A stretch of 64,000 bases of DNA from Erigeron canadensis (GCF_010389155.1 NC_057767.1:6059765-6123764); one strand, 5' to 3'. Shown: positions 22,207 to 36,000, counted from the stretch's first letter. The notes: generated by a model from the sequence alone, not told the origin. Program-made: numbers and translations.

Positions 22207-23286
22207 ATGGATCAGTTTGGAGACGACTTACTACTCTCCATTTACGACAAAGTTAACGACCCAGATGATCGAAAGTCTTTCTCTCAAGTTTCTAAGCGAT
22301 TCTGGAAACTATCATGCCTTCGCCGCCAACCAAGGTTATACATAGTGTTTCCTGATTTGTTATACTATATTCTACCTGCTGCATCCCCAAAAGTGGATAT
22401 CTTTAAATGTCATAAACCACTCTCAAACGACCACATGAAACTCCTAGCTCAGTCATGCCCTCAGCTCTCAATACTCGATATCTATTTAGACCAGAATTTT
22501 GATCCTAGTGAGCCTAATTTTGATGATGACGGTTTGTGTGCAGTAGCAAATGCTTGTATGCATTTATCTAAGGTGTTTTTGAATAGGAGGTTACATATTA
22601 GTGATGTTGGAGTTGCTTATCTAATTGCACGATTGAATTCCTTAATATCTTTAGATTTGAGTGGATGTGTTAATGTTACAGACGAGTCACTCAAAGCTAT
22701 TGGAGAATCTAAGTGTTTAGGAGGTTTGTTTTTGGCAGGCTGTAGTCGGATTACTGACTTGGGTTTGAAGTATTTGGCAAAAGGGAATGTGCGGAAATGT
22801 TTGGCGCAACTTACTCTGGCTGAATGTGATAGGATTAGTGATAACGGTATTGTCATCTGAAGAAAAATGCGTCGCTTAATGTGCTTGGATCTGTCAAAGT
22901 GTGGGATTAATGTAACAGACCGGGGGATTCAAGCCGCAATATCCCGATTCCCAAAAATGTATATATTGAATCTGTCTTGGTTGGAAAAAGTGACGGATGT
23001 TTCATTGTTTGCTATTGCTAGATTGTGCAGGAATCTGGGGTATATTGGGTTGATGGGTTGTGAGGGTGTAACTGGTAAAGGTTTACTTGCTTTCGCAGGT
23101 CATACTTTTCTACGTGCTATCAAACTGTCTTCGTGTCACAATATTTCTACCAAAGATGTGGAGTCATTTATCGTCGCCAGGAGAAGTTATACGAGTATCA
23201 AGCATTGGCCCAGAAGTAAAGTTTATATTCTCATGCCAGATGCAAATGATGATTTTGATCATGACAACTTTACAGAGTGGGAATGA
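22207..23286 (+). pseudogene. F-box/LRR protein gene with an in-frame TGA
   Basis: The frame from ATG 22207 starts MDQFGDDLLLSIYDKV and continues with NDPDDRKSFSQVSKRFWKL, an F-box of the FBL type. At least nine cysteine-containing leucine-rich repeats follow (LDLSGC.NVTD, LFLAGCSRITD, LTLAECDRISD, LDLSKCGINVTD, IGLMGCEGVTG, IKLSSCHNIS). Such proteins are SCF ubiquitin-ligase substrate receptors. TGA at 22858-22860 interrupts the series between two repeats, and the same frame resumes at once and runs to the stop at 23284. No intron can remove it: the possible GT...AG span is only 16 bp. The truncated product would keep the F-box but lose about 140 residues. It may be a young pseudogene, a sequencing error or a strain-specific null. 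Upstream in-frame codons from 22165 lack an ATG. Confidence 0.8.
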
Positions 23287-24389
23287 TCAGAAACAGACGT
23301 TATGTTTCGTCGATGGAAAAGAGGACGGTCATGTTAATTAGCATTTCAATTTCGGTATAAACTAATTTTGTATCGTCACCTGGGCATTGGGGATATATAA
23401 CATTTTTTGTGTGATAAGAAATATATGTAAAATAACTACTCTAGATAAGTAAAATAATTTTATTTTTTTTTAACATTTTAGTATTTTACCATGGGCACAT
23501 CCGTACATGTGTTTCTTTTTGGCATGACATGCATCACCTTTATTTCTATTTTTTTCAACGAAGATGCATAAAACATGTATGCATTCCGTATAGAAAAGTG
23601 AAAAGAAAGATTAATCAGCTTTGTTTACAATGCAAAGAGAGGTAATAACTCATAAGTTAGAAAATTTTGGTCTTTGAATTATGGGATAGTTATGACATAT
23701 AATTGAGAGAGAGGAAGTGACTCATAAAGAGAAGAACCTTTTGGTGAAAGTTATTGGTTTTGGGCCATTGTCTGTGGGTTGTTCATTAGATTGTTTTGAT
23801 CTTTGGTAGCATGTTGTATAGTTGTTGGTATATGGTCATGTCGACATTGTCATGTAGCTTTGCCATCTTTTAGAAAAGTTAATCTTGGAGATGTTTCAGT
23901 TAAATCGGTGAAGTTATGTTTGCCCATTCCAAAATATTTCTTCCTATTGAAGAAAATGAGACTAAAGGTTACAGGCAAGGTCAAATTAATGTGAGATGGT
24001 ACTATGGTAGCTCGAATCATACGGTTACTATGTAAATTTTTTTATTTATTTTGTTTTATGTATAGTTATTGACTTATTTTGTATCATAAGCAGGTAAGAA
24101 AATGGTAGCATGTTGTTATATGAAAGCCTATAATTGTCTGACCTACCTTCGGTTTGTTCATCATGGTTCTATAGCTATGGACCTTTTAGGTTTAAAAGGA
24201 GTTACGACGCAACTTGTTGCCCGTTTGCCTTTTATTTCTATGTAGATTACTATATCTATCAATGAAATTACTAGATATTTAAACTATATAACACACTCTT
24301 TTTGCAGAAGTCTAAGGATCCTAATTGAGGCAGCTAGCTTTTGCTATTTATTGTTATTAGTGTGAATGTCACTCACTTTTTCAAACATC
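23287..24389. other. 3' flank of the F-box gene, intergenic
   Basis: AT-rich, no gene. The first 150 bp are probably 3' UTR. Nothing else stands out. Confidence 0.35.
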
Positions 24390-24394
24390 CTAAG

Positions 24395-24743
24395 GGGGAG
24401 AGAGTCATATATCCTCATCTCCCGATCTCCCTTAAATTACCCAATCAAATTACTATATCTCATTTCAACCCTTTAACCATTGTTCCAACCTTTTTTAGTG
24501 GCAATCATCACTCCCAACTTTTTTTCCATCTCACTCAACTCTCCCAACCTTTTTCCATCTTCCTCAACTCTCCCCTTAACTTTTTCAACCTTTTCTTCCA
24601 TCCTTTCTTCATCTTCCTGCGAGAATAATACTCCTCACCCAACCTTTTCTTCCATCTCCCTCTCATCTCCTTTGAGTGGCAACCGAACCCCCTCTCATCT
24701 CCCGAGCTCCCTCTCATCTCCCTCCCTCCCTCACTCACTCCCC
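24395..24743. mobile_element. pyrimidine-rich MITE
   Basis: It begins GGGGAGAGAG and ends CTCACTCCCC (9 of 10 inverted), flanked by CTAAG at 24390-24394 and 24744-24748. The interior is an almost pure run of C and T words (CTCCC, TTTTTCC, CATCTC), which explains the Pro/Ser-rich frames found there. Superfamily unclear; the short duplication makes this moderate. Confidence 0.5.
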
Positions 24744-25249
24744 CTAAGTAGTACTAAAAAAAATAGATGGAAAGTTAGTATAACTTATTAAATTCATCAT
24801 ACACTAACTTAAATTGAATCTTCATTTTCTGCAAGTCCAAGCCAAAAATCAAAAATAAACCAAGCGTGAAAAAACGAAAACCAATTCTTTTGCAATACTA
24901 GAGAACAACAGGGGTTTTTTTTAACATGTAAACTACCTTAAAAAAACAAAAACTTTTGCAACTCTCATTAAGCTAACAGGAAAAACAGGTTAGAGTCTAC
25001 GTAGCACTACTTTTACTCAATTCTAATACACTTACCTAAATAAATGTTCTCTTTTTGTGATTTGTGCAGGCTCAACCCAACAGTCTACCAAGTAAAACGA
25101 CAATTTTGCAAGCTCTACAACAAAAAACGATTTTCTACATAATGAAGGCTTCCTAGATAGCAAATGCTATTGTAACTCCCATTAGGCTAAAGACACGACA
25201 CATCACAAATGTGTAATGCTTTCTGATGTAACAAACACCCACTAAATTA

Positions 25250-25437
25250 TGGAATGAGATTCCCTCGAGTTTCCCAACTTGATTAGTCAAGTTGGGAGGA
25301 TCTTGACCCTTGATTAAAAATCAAGGGCTAAGATTAAATAAGTATTATTGAATTTTGATCCTTGATTTTCATCTAAGGGTCAAAATCCTTCCAACTTGAC
25401 TAGTCAAGTTGGAGAAACTTGAGGGAATCCTCCTCCA
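25250..25437. mobile_element. Tourist-like MITE with TTA target duplication
   Basis: A 188-bp near-complete foldback. The outer arms (TGG..TGAGATTCCCTC against its reverse), the GACTAGTCAAGTTGG-type palindromes and the inner TTGACCCTTGAT parts pair over about 70 bp. It is flanked by TTA at 25247-25249 and 25438-25440, the 3-bp duplication of PIF/Harbinger elements. Confidence 0.8.
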
Positions 25438-25628
25438 TTAAGTATTCTGCTCTATGGCTAAGCAATTAAGTATATTATATTAACCAATTTGCATTCGTAA
25501 GCTATTATAATTAACCCAAAATTTACTAGGTGAAATAACAAACGTGCCACAACGTGCAAAGTTATATACTACTTTTACAATATTTGTATTAATACGAATA
25601 ATGAGCTTGTATGATGAATTTAATAATT

Positions 25629-25961
25629 TATACTATATTATAAAACAGATCTCCCCTGTTTACATTTCTCTCTCCTCAAATCTCAACCAATAATTTGTTT
25701 TCTCTCTCCTCCATAAATCATTTATTCTTCCAATTTATTCAAAATCTTTTATTTCAAAAACCGTACATCGAAAAAGTATAAAAATTATATGGGTGTTCTT
25801 AAAATTTCATGCTCTTTCATTAGAGATGTTATTCGATATACTTTCGACGAATTTTTAAATCCAAGCGCGGAGCCCGTACGGCTAAGGCATTTGGCTATCA
25901 CACTCTTTGACCTATCACCCACATTATCTTATCGCCGCAACGCGCGGATACTTGCTCTCGT
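25629..25961 (+). mobile_element. Helitron-like non-autonomous element (copy 2)
   Basis: The start is close to TATACTATATTATAAAACAG and the end is the hairpin CGCCGCAACGCGCGG followed by ATACTTGCTCTCGT. The interior 25739-25862 is highly similar to 46388-46516 in copy 4, including CTCTTTCATTAGAGATG and TTCGATATACTTTCGACG. The 71-codon open frame here is repeat sequence. Confidence 0.55.
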
Positions 25962-26064
25962 AACATATAAATATAATTTAGTGAGAGTGAGAAATAACAT
26001 GTAAAAACAAAACGTACACAACTTATTAATTTAATACAATAAACTGGGAAAGGTAAAACATTCG

Positions 26065-26216
26065 AAGAAAGAAAGTGATATTTGTACCACCACTATTAAT
26101 TAGTGTACCACACTCATGTATTACTGACTTATATGGTTAGCTGTAAAACATATATATTGTGGTACATTCATCAAAAGTGATGGTACTAATATCAATACTC
26201 TTTGAAGAAAAGACTT
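26065..26216. mobile_element. small MITE upstream of TIC40
   Basis: Inverted arms (AAAGTGATATTTGTACCACCACT at the left, the reverse of AGTATTGATATTAGTACCATCACT at the right) enclose about 90 bp, including TGTGGTACATTCATCAAAA. A weaker relative (gtgatattaataccacaaaa) begins near 21367. No clear target duplication. Confidence 0.55.
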
Positions 26217-27093
26217 ATTTAAAAGAGAATGTATAAAATAGAAAATGTAATTCAAAATGAAAAATAATAAAGTGTCAAGCAGAAAGTGTATTTAAGGGGC
26301 GTAAACTATAAGTTTATAAATACTTGATGATGACCGAATTTTAGTCCAAGTATCGAATTGTCACCTGACCGATACATGATACGATTCCGAAAAATCGGCA
26401 TCGATCGATTTTCAAAACACCGCTCACAAGTATGGTACCATTTGCAATGGTGGTTTGCGATTTTAAGATGTCAATGAGGTTCATGTGAATTGAATTGAAT
26501 TGATTTGATGGGTTGAAATTTTTGACCTTAATTCAAGCCATTTTTCAGGTCTCATATATTAGCTCACCCCTATTTGGATTGTCTCTAATGTGCCCTAATC
26601 GATGTGATTAATACATGAATTTTTATTTTTTTTTTCACAAGTGAACATTTTTGTGTTAATTTTTATATCGATAAGTTATCTTTGTTATTTTTTTAAGAGT
26701 TTTGTTAATAAGGGCTGTCATTATTAGTTAATTTAATGGATTAAAATTTGTACTTTGTCTTACGAAAATTCAGGGGGCGGTTATTGATATATAAAGTACT
26801 ACTTTTTATGCATGTAATAAGCTGTTAATGACATTAGGGCTGTTATTATAATTTTTTTTTTAATATAAAAAACAAGAAGATAATATAAAAGAACCTACAA
26901 AGTAAAATTTGTGTCCTCTCTAGTATTGATGAGCTTATTATTGGCGATAGAAACCAAACATTTCTTCACCTTTGTCAACTATCTCTTCCCCTGTTTCTTT
27001 CACACTCCAAAAACCCTAAAAATATTTCTGTAATTATATTTTCTGTATCTATAATAATCATAATAACAAAATCTCAGAAATTCCTTCAAGTTA
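26217..27093 (+). promoter_or_regulatory. TIC40 upstream region
   Basis: AT-rich DNA without other genes. The last 100 bp (26995-27093) are C-rich near 'cctgtttctttcacactcc' and look like a 5' UTR. Assignment is positional. Confidence 0.35.
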
Positions 27094-30000
27094 ATGGACA
27101 AATTAACCCTTAGTTCTTCTGCATCTCATAAACCAATTTTGGGTTTTACTCAAAACCCAAGAATTGATTCCATAATAAACCCAAACAAACCCTTTTTTTG
27201 TTCTTTCAAGATTCCAAAATCCAGAACAAAATCTCTAGTTTCAGTCTCTGCTTTGGGCTCAAATTCATCAAATAGCAAATTAAATGGTAATTCTTGAATT
27301 TCCCTTTTTGTTAATTTGGTGTTTATTTGCATGTAAGTGATAAAGTTTGCTTCTTTAGGATGTTTTAAGTCTTATTTGCTATTTTTTAGCCATCATTTCA
27401 AGAATTGCTATTAATTTGGGATTTTTATTTTTTCAAATGTGTCAAGAATTGTGCTTTTTCAACTTTAATTGATGGTTTATATGAAGTGTTGTTATTAGTT
27501 TGAATATATACAATGTTTACATCGTAATTGAAAATGAGGAGCTTTTTTCGAGTCGAGTTAAATCTAAGAAGCTTGGATGAAAAAGAAGTAAACTTTGATG
27601 GTTTTTTTTTTTTTAAAGAAGGAATTGTGTTAGTGGATTTAAGAATTGCGTATATCCGGCTTACCGTTTTATGGATATGGAGGTCTTAATGGGCTAGATT
27701 AGGATCGATCAATGTAGCTGCTTGTGCTACTATGCTAATATTTGGACCGTGTCAAGAATCTTCTGATTTTTACTTCAAAGTTGATAGGGATTTCCTGTTT
27801 GAAGGAAGGGTTGCTAACTAAATGTAGCATTTTATTGAGTACATTTCGAATGACGTATGTTACATAGTTAGATGGTTAAAGTTGTGCCTCATCCGTACTA
27901 CCTAACTGTATACGGAGTATAGTTAACTTATGTCATTTTCACTTGAAATGATTTTACCTGTGTATAGAAGTAGAGAGGCCAGGGAAAGATTGCTTTGCTA
28001 GAATTTCATCTTCAAGCACTCAACATACAACATCGGTTGGTGCCACCCCACCAATTACAGCACCCCCACCTTCTCAAGTGTAACTATGCATCATCCTCTC
28101 TTGTTCTTTTCATTCTATTTTATAGGATTCAAGCTTGACTTATCGACTTTGATTGTGTTTGCAGAGGTTCTCCTCTATTTTGGGTGGGAGTTGGTGTTGC
28201 ATTCTCGGCTGTTTTTTCATGGGTGAGTTTTCTGATACATTGCTTTCACTTTCTTCAAGAATAGATTTGGTTCTAATTATTAGAGGTGTCAATTATGACC
28301 CGACTACCTATGAACGGGTTGATTCAGGTTATGTATCATATGTAAGGGTTAAACAGGTAAACTAAAAGAAGTTCTCTGAAAAGGAAAGGTGAAACTCGCC
28401 AAAGTGCATTTTTTAATTCATAAAACCTATGGAGTCATTATGTTCACAAATTTAGATTTTGGTGAAAGTAATTTAATTATCAAATCATATTTGAGGTAAG
28501 TTTAAACCATTTGGAACAAAAATATTTTCCGGGGTCAATGACCTGTTTTGACCCGAACCAGACGCCATTTGTTTTGACTTGTTAATCAACCTGCCCCCTC
28601 TGAGACAATAACTTATTAGAGTTGCTTCTTCTGCTTCTATGCTAATTTTTTCTTTTTAATTGACAGACGGCTTCATACTTAAAGGTAAAATTTATCAAAC
28701 AGAGCTTTGTAATGATTTGTGAGCAAACTACTAATGCTTTAGGCATTGGAAGGTATTTTCTTATATTTGCAAGTGTTGCATGATGGTGAATAGTGGTCAC
28801 AGTTGAGTAAACTAAAATGTTGTAGGAATGACTCCTGTCATTTTCAAGTAATTTCAGGTTCACTTATGGATTTTCCTTTTGTATTTTTGTTTAATTGATG
28901 ACCATGAAATTTTGAAGTAATTATATGCTCAAGTTTTGTGTGTATAGTTGCATGTGTTATGCATAAAAGTGGAAAAAAGGCGGGTTCGATCGTCTTCAGC
29001 AATGGGTCAAAATATTTAAATGGTCATTTAAAAAAGGTGTCAAACTAAAATCAGTTACATATATCGAAACCTATGTAAGCAAACATCAAACCTAATAATG
29101 GTGAGATACAAATTGAATTGTAACTTATACATATGACACCTATATGAACATGTGTGAAACCCAATGACCAAGAAGTATATGTAATCTCAAGCTTTAGTTC
29201 GAATTTGCATTTAGCAAAATTTATACACACCCTGAAAATTTGTAATGGTGAAAATTTAACAACGCTGCCGATGGTGTGATTTTTAGTCGCTGGAACCTTA
29301 AACAGAAAAGGATCTGTCGTGCAGCTAGAAAGTTAACTATATTTTTAAGTGAGGGAAAGAGGTACGGAATTGATGTGTCACTTTCGTTTAGGGAGCTGGG
29401 GGTGAACTTGACCCGCCGCCTTGCTTCTACCGGCTCCCAGGATGACCAATTCTAAGAAATTTTTCGTTTTTTTCATCAAAGCCCACTGGACCTCCTTCTG
29501 AAATATTGCCTAGGGTCCAAGTTAGTGCACGATGTTATGATACATGTGCAAATCAGCCTAGTTTTGTGTTTTTGGGTTCAGTTTGCCGGCTCTATATATC
29601 AAAATATGCATATAGTTTTAGAACCAGGCCCTTTGCCCTAGTTATCTATTGTGGCTTGACTAATGCATTTACTGGAAATGATAATGGTCACCGGTATTTT
29701 TGGGTTTATAAAGTATTCTCACTTGACCTGATGAAGGCGTGAAGTATTTTAATAGGAAGGGGTATTATAATAACTTGTATATATGTGAAAATGGGTTGAC
29801 TTGTGCTTTAGGATATTTACCCATGGGTCAAAAAGTTCAAAAACATGACAAAGACGAGAGTGGGAACAAATAGTGGATCATCATTGAAATGCTAGTTTAT
29901 ATATATATATATATATATCTTTCATCTCTCTAGTTATTTGTCATTATGTAAAGTTCACGAGCAGTTACCTACCACCTATTTTACTGCCTAGAGTTATGAA

Positions 30001-33000
30001 TATTATCCAAGCTCCTTACAAATGCATGGTGGTGGGCTACATATTAGTACCATTTACTTAATTGAATCGGCAATTATGTTCGCTGGCAACTTTGCCATAG
30101 GTTTTTATTGATGTAAAATGGCCGTCCTTGAGAATTTGAGTTGGATACAGGATTGTAAAAAACTATACTGCATTATATGCTTCTAATCTGCTTACAAGGA
30201 AAACTATTCATAAAGGAAACTTTAGGTGTGATAAGATGGTTATTTGAACCCTTAAAAATTTGATTGGAAGTGATCTTTGTTTTTTACTGAATCCTGAAAT
30301 AAGCCATGGTGCAAGGCAAATGGGGCAGAAAGTATCCTTTTGACGAACCAAAAAATGAAATAAGCAAATTTCCAAGTATTAACAAAGAGATGGGAGTGAT
30401 TTACTGAATTATGTAACTGTCTATTTTTAGTGACATTAAGACAAGACTTAATCTATAACAGTTTCTTTAGCTAAACATGATGTTTGTGATGCTTAGTTTC
30501 AGTGTGTCACTCATATATGCTAGAGAATGTAGTGTTCCTCATTCTTAAAGTTTTAAAAAACAATTATACAATAAAATAATGACTAGTAGATCTCAGTTTA
30601 TAATTTTTTTTGTGGTACGAACACAAATGAAGATTGGAGATTAGGCAATAATTGTAAATGTTTTTTTCTGCAGCTTGTTTTACATCTGTGTATAGATTCT
30701 GCCGAGTTATCTTATATGAGAATTTACTTGTGTTGTTTTGAGTGCAGTTTGTAAGTATCTCTTATGTTTTTCTTAATGTTTGTAATTTCAGAAATATGCT
30801 ATGCAACAAGCCTTTAAGACCATGATGGGACAGATGGACACACAAAATAACCAATTCGCTAATGCCGGCTTTTCACCGGGATCACCCTTTCCGTTTCCAA
30901 CACCTGCAGCATCGGGCTCATCAGGTGGGTCACCTTTTCCTTTCCCAACATCTGCTGCACCAGGCTCATCAGGTGGATCACCCTTTCCTTTTTCAACACC
31001 CCCACAAACAAGCTCAGCTTCCACAACAGGACCTGCTTCTGGACGAACAGTGACTTTAGATGTAAATCCTACCAAAACAGATCCTGCACCTGCACCTGCA
31101 CCCGCACCCACCCCTACAAGTTCCAAAGATGACTTTGAGTTACCAGAGGAGCCAAAAAAGTCTGGTATGTAGCGACTTGATGACAAAGTTGCACCTTTTT
31201 TAAGTTTTTTTGAAGTTATATGTTTTGTAATATCTGGTTATTATGTATTCTCATACCCTTTAATAGTTCATATCCATATATTACTAATATAAGAAGATAC
31301 ATCTACAAAATCAGAATTAGATAACAAGATGATTAAACTTGAGATAATCAAGTAAAGATACATCTACAAATCTCGTTATTTTGAAGCAAAATCAATTTTC
31401 TGTTTAACACCAAATGATTAATTTGACTCCAGGTCTCAATTATTTAGATGTTTTGTTCAATTTAATTTTCGCCAAAATGGCTAATCTATTTTTTGCAGCT
31501 TTCGTTGACGTGTCTCCTGATGAAACATTGAAAACCAGTTTTGAAAAGATTGAAGAATCTACTGATACCAATTCCCCAAAAGAATCCCAATTTACGGATC
31601 AAGTAAGAATTTGACAGTGAACTATGCTACAGGTTTATATCTGAATATGTTTTAAGGATTGACTTTATCTTTTATGTATAACACGAAGGCTTCCCAAAAT
31701 GGAGCTTCTTTCAAGCCGATGGATAATCCATTTGAGGGGGCTTCATCTTCCACAGGTAATGTAAAGCTTTGCTGCCTTGGTATATATTCTTTAAATATAA
31801 TGAAGCAAAATGCTTTTCTAGCTTCTAATTAAGAGGCTAATATTGTAATATACGAATAGGCACAAAAGGCCCCGTCATGTCAGTGGAGGCATTGGAGAAA
31901 ATGATGGAGGACCCAACTGTACAGAAGATGGTCTATCCGTAAGTTATCTTCTCTACTCTTTTATTGAAGCATCTAGTTGTGTAATATAACGTGCTGTAGT
32001 GCTTGGATGTGCTTGTTAGGTAGTTAGGTGGGTATTCACAAATTCAATTATGAAATGACATGGAATGATGGAATAATCATAATTGATTTTAACTCTAATA
32101 AAACATGCTGTAGAATGTATTGTTCAGATGTGCTAATAATTACTTTTTATGAATTATGATTTTCATGGATGTTTTCATGGGTAGTTTGAAAGTGATTATA
32201 TGGTTTTTAATCATCAAAGTTGGATAATTGATTGTATTAAAAAAACTTACTGCACATGGTAATAGATAAATTGACAGAATTTGATTACTTAAGGAAGTAA
32301 TAGTTCCTGGTATATAACTGATTACACTCTTACATTTGATCATGGTTGTAAAACTCGGCCAAGTTGGCCGATATTCGGCGATTACTCTTACCTTGGAGGT
32401 CGGCTGAGGCGAGTTAGGCAAAATCCGAGTAGATCAGTCAACGGGTTAAAATTTGTGAAAGTTGCTATATCTCTTAATTATTAGACAAAGTACTACTATG
32501 AGAACTTATTTGTAGAGATTTTAACTATTTTTTAAAAAAATTTCAGAATGTTTTTTATTTTGATACATATAATTTTCAGTTATACTATTTTTATATAGAA
32601 AATACCAATCTGAGTACCCCTCAAGTCACTGTGTACTCTTACCCTTATCCGTTATGGTGCCACTAGTAACAATCAAATCTAAATCTAAATCTTAGATATA
32701 GTACAGATCTAGATTAGTCAAACAATATAACCAGTCTATATATTCCTAATTTCTTATAAGATTTACTTTTGTTTTTGCTAGCTATCTTCCGGAAGAGATG
32801 AGGAATCCCACCTCTTTTAAATGTGAGTATCTTTCAGTATTCAATTAAGGTTTGAAAGACGTTGCCTTAGTAATTTACTCCTTACATAAAACAGGGATGC
32901 TCCAAAACCCACAATACCGTCAACAATTGCAAGATATGTTGTAAGTTTCTATTTGACTGTTTTTCCATCTTAACATAGTAACATTAGTTTGTGATGTTAT

Positions 33001-36000
33001 ATATAATTATACGTTTATGCCTTAATATTCAGGAATAGCATGGGGGGAAGCCCTGAATGGGACAACCGTATGATGGATTCGTTGAAGAATTTTGATATTA
33101 GCAGTCCAGAGGTCAAGCAACAGTTTGGTAATTTCTTATCAAAATAGATTGTTGATGACAGCTCTCTCTAACCATATTTAAATATTGATAATCTGATACG
33201 AACCCATCCCATAATAGGCTCGCATCAAGCCATAAGCTAGGTGTAGAACTCACTCCCAAATGCTAGCTCAAAGGAGGAGGGGACACCTAGGATTATAAGC
33301 CACCAACCAATCCCTGGCCAATGTGGGATCGTAACAATACCCCACCCTTTGAAGAGTCAACGTCCTCGTTGGTCATGGTTGGCACCCTTCTTTTGGGTCC
33401 AAGCTACCACTCCATAGGCTACCACTCTGAGTGTTGGAACTTCGAAAGGTAGGGCTGGCTCTGATACCAAATGATATGAACCCATCTCATAATAGGCTTG
33501 CATCAAGCCTATTAGCTAGATATAGAACTCATGCTCAAAAGCTAGCGCAAAGAAGGGGACACCTAGGCTTATAAACCACCAACCAATCCCATACTTGGCC
33601 GATGTGGGATCGTAACATAATCAAACTAAACTGGCTCGCACGTTATAGAAACCAACATTTGTTATATGTCGAGGTGGCAAGATGACCAGGCTGGGTAACT
33701 GGTCAAAATGGGTTTGGCCATCCGCAAACAGTATTCCTTTTCCATCTTATTGAATTTTGTAAGTTTTCAGTGAGTTAAATATGATATGAAACTTGTATAA
33801 TTACAATTGTAGGTCGAACGTTTTTTAATAGTGTGGTAGTTTAATGGAAAGGGATAAACTTGGATGACTTTCAACCCGTTTTCCTAGTGTGGCCCAAATC
33901 AACGGATATATTGGTAAATAATTCAAGTTTGCCATATCTGTTGACATGGATGGGGCTGGGGTTGGATAAAGTTAAGAATATCTTGTCAAGTTATTCGCAA
34001 GCCACGTCGAGATCAAATTAAACGACCTCCTGATATTTTTGTGCAAGCGACATATACAGATACATGTTCTGCTTCAATTTATATTACTCATGTGTACAGA
34101 GTTGGATATTAGTCTAATATGTTTTTTACTTATTGTACCTTTCTTGTTCCTGTTGTAGATCAAATCGGACTTACCCCTGAAGAAGTTATATCTAAAATTA
34201 TGGCCAATCCTGATGTTGCCATGGCCTTTCAGAACCCGAGAGTTCAAGCTGCCATCATGGATGTATGTCTACATCTTGATACACTTTTATTTAGATCTCT
34301 TTATCACACATTAAAAAGCACACATGCACTCTGGCTGCTTATTAATTTCTATGGTAACATTAATGTTTTTGCAGTGTTCTCAAAACCCCATGAGCATCAT
34401 GAAGTACCAAAACGACAAGGAGGTAAGACCACAGATTCTATGAAATGTCTCTTCTAGTCTACGTTGTGCAGTTATGCTTGTTGCATACTAGAAAAGACAG
34501 ATTTTACTAAAATAATACACACTAAAGTAAACCAGGTTATACATAGACTTCATCTATATCTATACTTCTATACTCCTTATTAAAGATTATTGGGTGGTGT
34601 TGAAAAGTTTATAAATTTGGGACATGCGAATTTACTTATTTGCCCTTACACATATAATTATTGTATACCACTATCTCCATCTTAGACATTTATCTCTTTT
34701 ACACATACCAAAAGCTTAGACTTTTGAGACACTAATCACGACATGAAATGCCCCTATCAATGGTATCTGCCGCAACACGCGGGTACCATGCTCGTATTAG
34801 AATTTTGCGAGTAATTGTCTGATATTAGAATCAGAGTTAGATGAACAGGTATTCAGGTGCAGTGAAACAGGTTCTAGAAGGTAGTGTTTGGATTTGCTAG
34901 TATGTATGGAAGTTCTAATAATAGGTTACGTAGACGTTTAATTATTCGGTAAATAGTGATGAGCTAAAGAATTACTCTAATATACAAAAGGAACAATAAG
35001 AACATTTCGTGTGAAAGATGGCTTGATGATATTAAAGTAACATATTTTTTCCCCAAAAGATATTATGGTAACATTATTATATTAGGTTATAATAAGTTTA
35101 ATTACTGATAGATTTTTCACTTCTCTGTTATAGGTGATACATAGTGGTTATCCAAAATCAACTATATTGGTCAATGACCATTTTGTGATTAAAAGAAACA
35201 ATATGTAATTGACCAAGCATATGTATTCCGTGAATAGATGAGTCCGTCACTCAGTCTTGCGAATTGAGAGTAAAAGACTGTTGAGTGTTGAGTCGTGTTA
35301 AAAATATAAATAGGTAGTTTGGTTTAACTTTAGACAATTAGCTTTCTGTGATATCATGAAAAGATATACAAAGCTGATTGTTTAGGTAATTATCGGTATA
35401 ATTCAAAACAGAATTTATCCCATCATTATAGACTGATTTGTCAAATGACCTATTTGACAAATGTAATACGGAGTATATTGTTTATTCCTTTTGACCACTT
35501 TTTGCAAGTTTAGTACAAAATGATCATCAACTTTGTGACAATCCATCGTGTTATGCACTTTATGTTGTGAAAATCCAACATCGGCTAAAAAGTAGCTACA
35601 GTGAGTTAATGACCACTAAAAGCTCAACATACCAGATCTGCATTTTTTTTTGTGCCAAACCAAGTCCTGGAAACACCAATGAACTTTAACCTACCAAGGA
35701 ATTCCAATCAAGCCACAAAATGCCCTACAGGTAACGCTACTGCTGCTAGCCGTTTGGAATTCTGTGGTAGGTTTAATGATGTTGACTGTGTCACAGTGAG
35801 ATTTAGTTCGTACTGAAAAATATAGATTTGAATTTTGGGATTATGGGAAAATAAAATGAATTCTGTATAAGGGTAAAATGTTGTGCTGCTGACTCTAAAT
35901 TTATGCTCACTTTGTGGAAGAACCTAAAAGAAGGCGGCCAAAATTGTAATGCACATCAGTCAAGAAGTTGAAAATGAAAAATCTACATATTCTGTACTTA

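Noticed and set aside
22858..22860. Selenocysteine insertion at the F-box TGA
   Set aside because: Land plants lack the selenocysteine machinery, and LRR proteins of this family have no Sec position.
24341..24791. Pro/Ser-rich ORFs (95 and 103 codons)
   Set aside because: Low-complexity pyrimidine tract within a MITE; no domain or splice support.
30788..31186. 132-codon minus-strand ORF within TIC40 exon 5
   Set aside because: Exact antisense of the exon's repeat-rich linker; the sense strand has clear TIC40 identity and splice sites.
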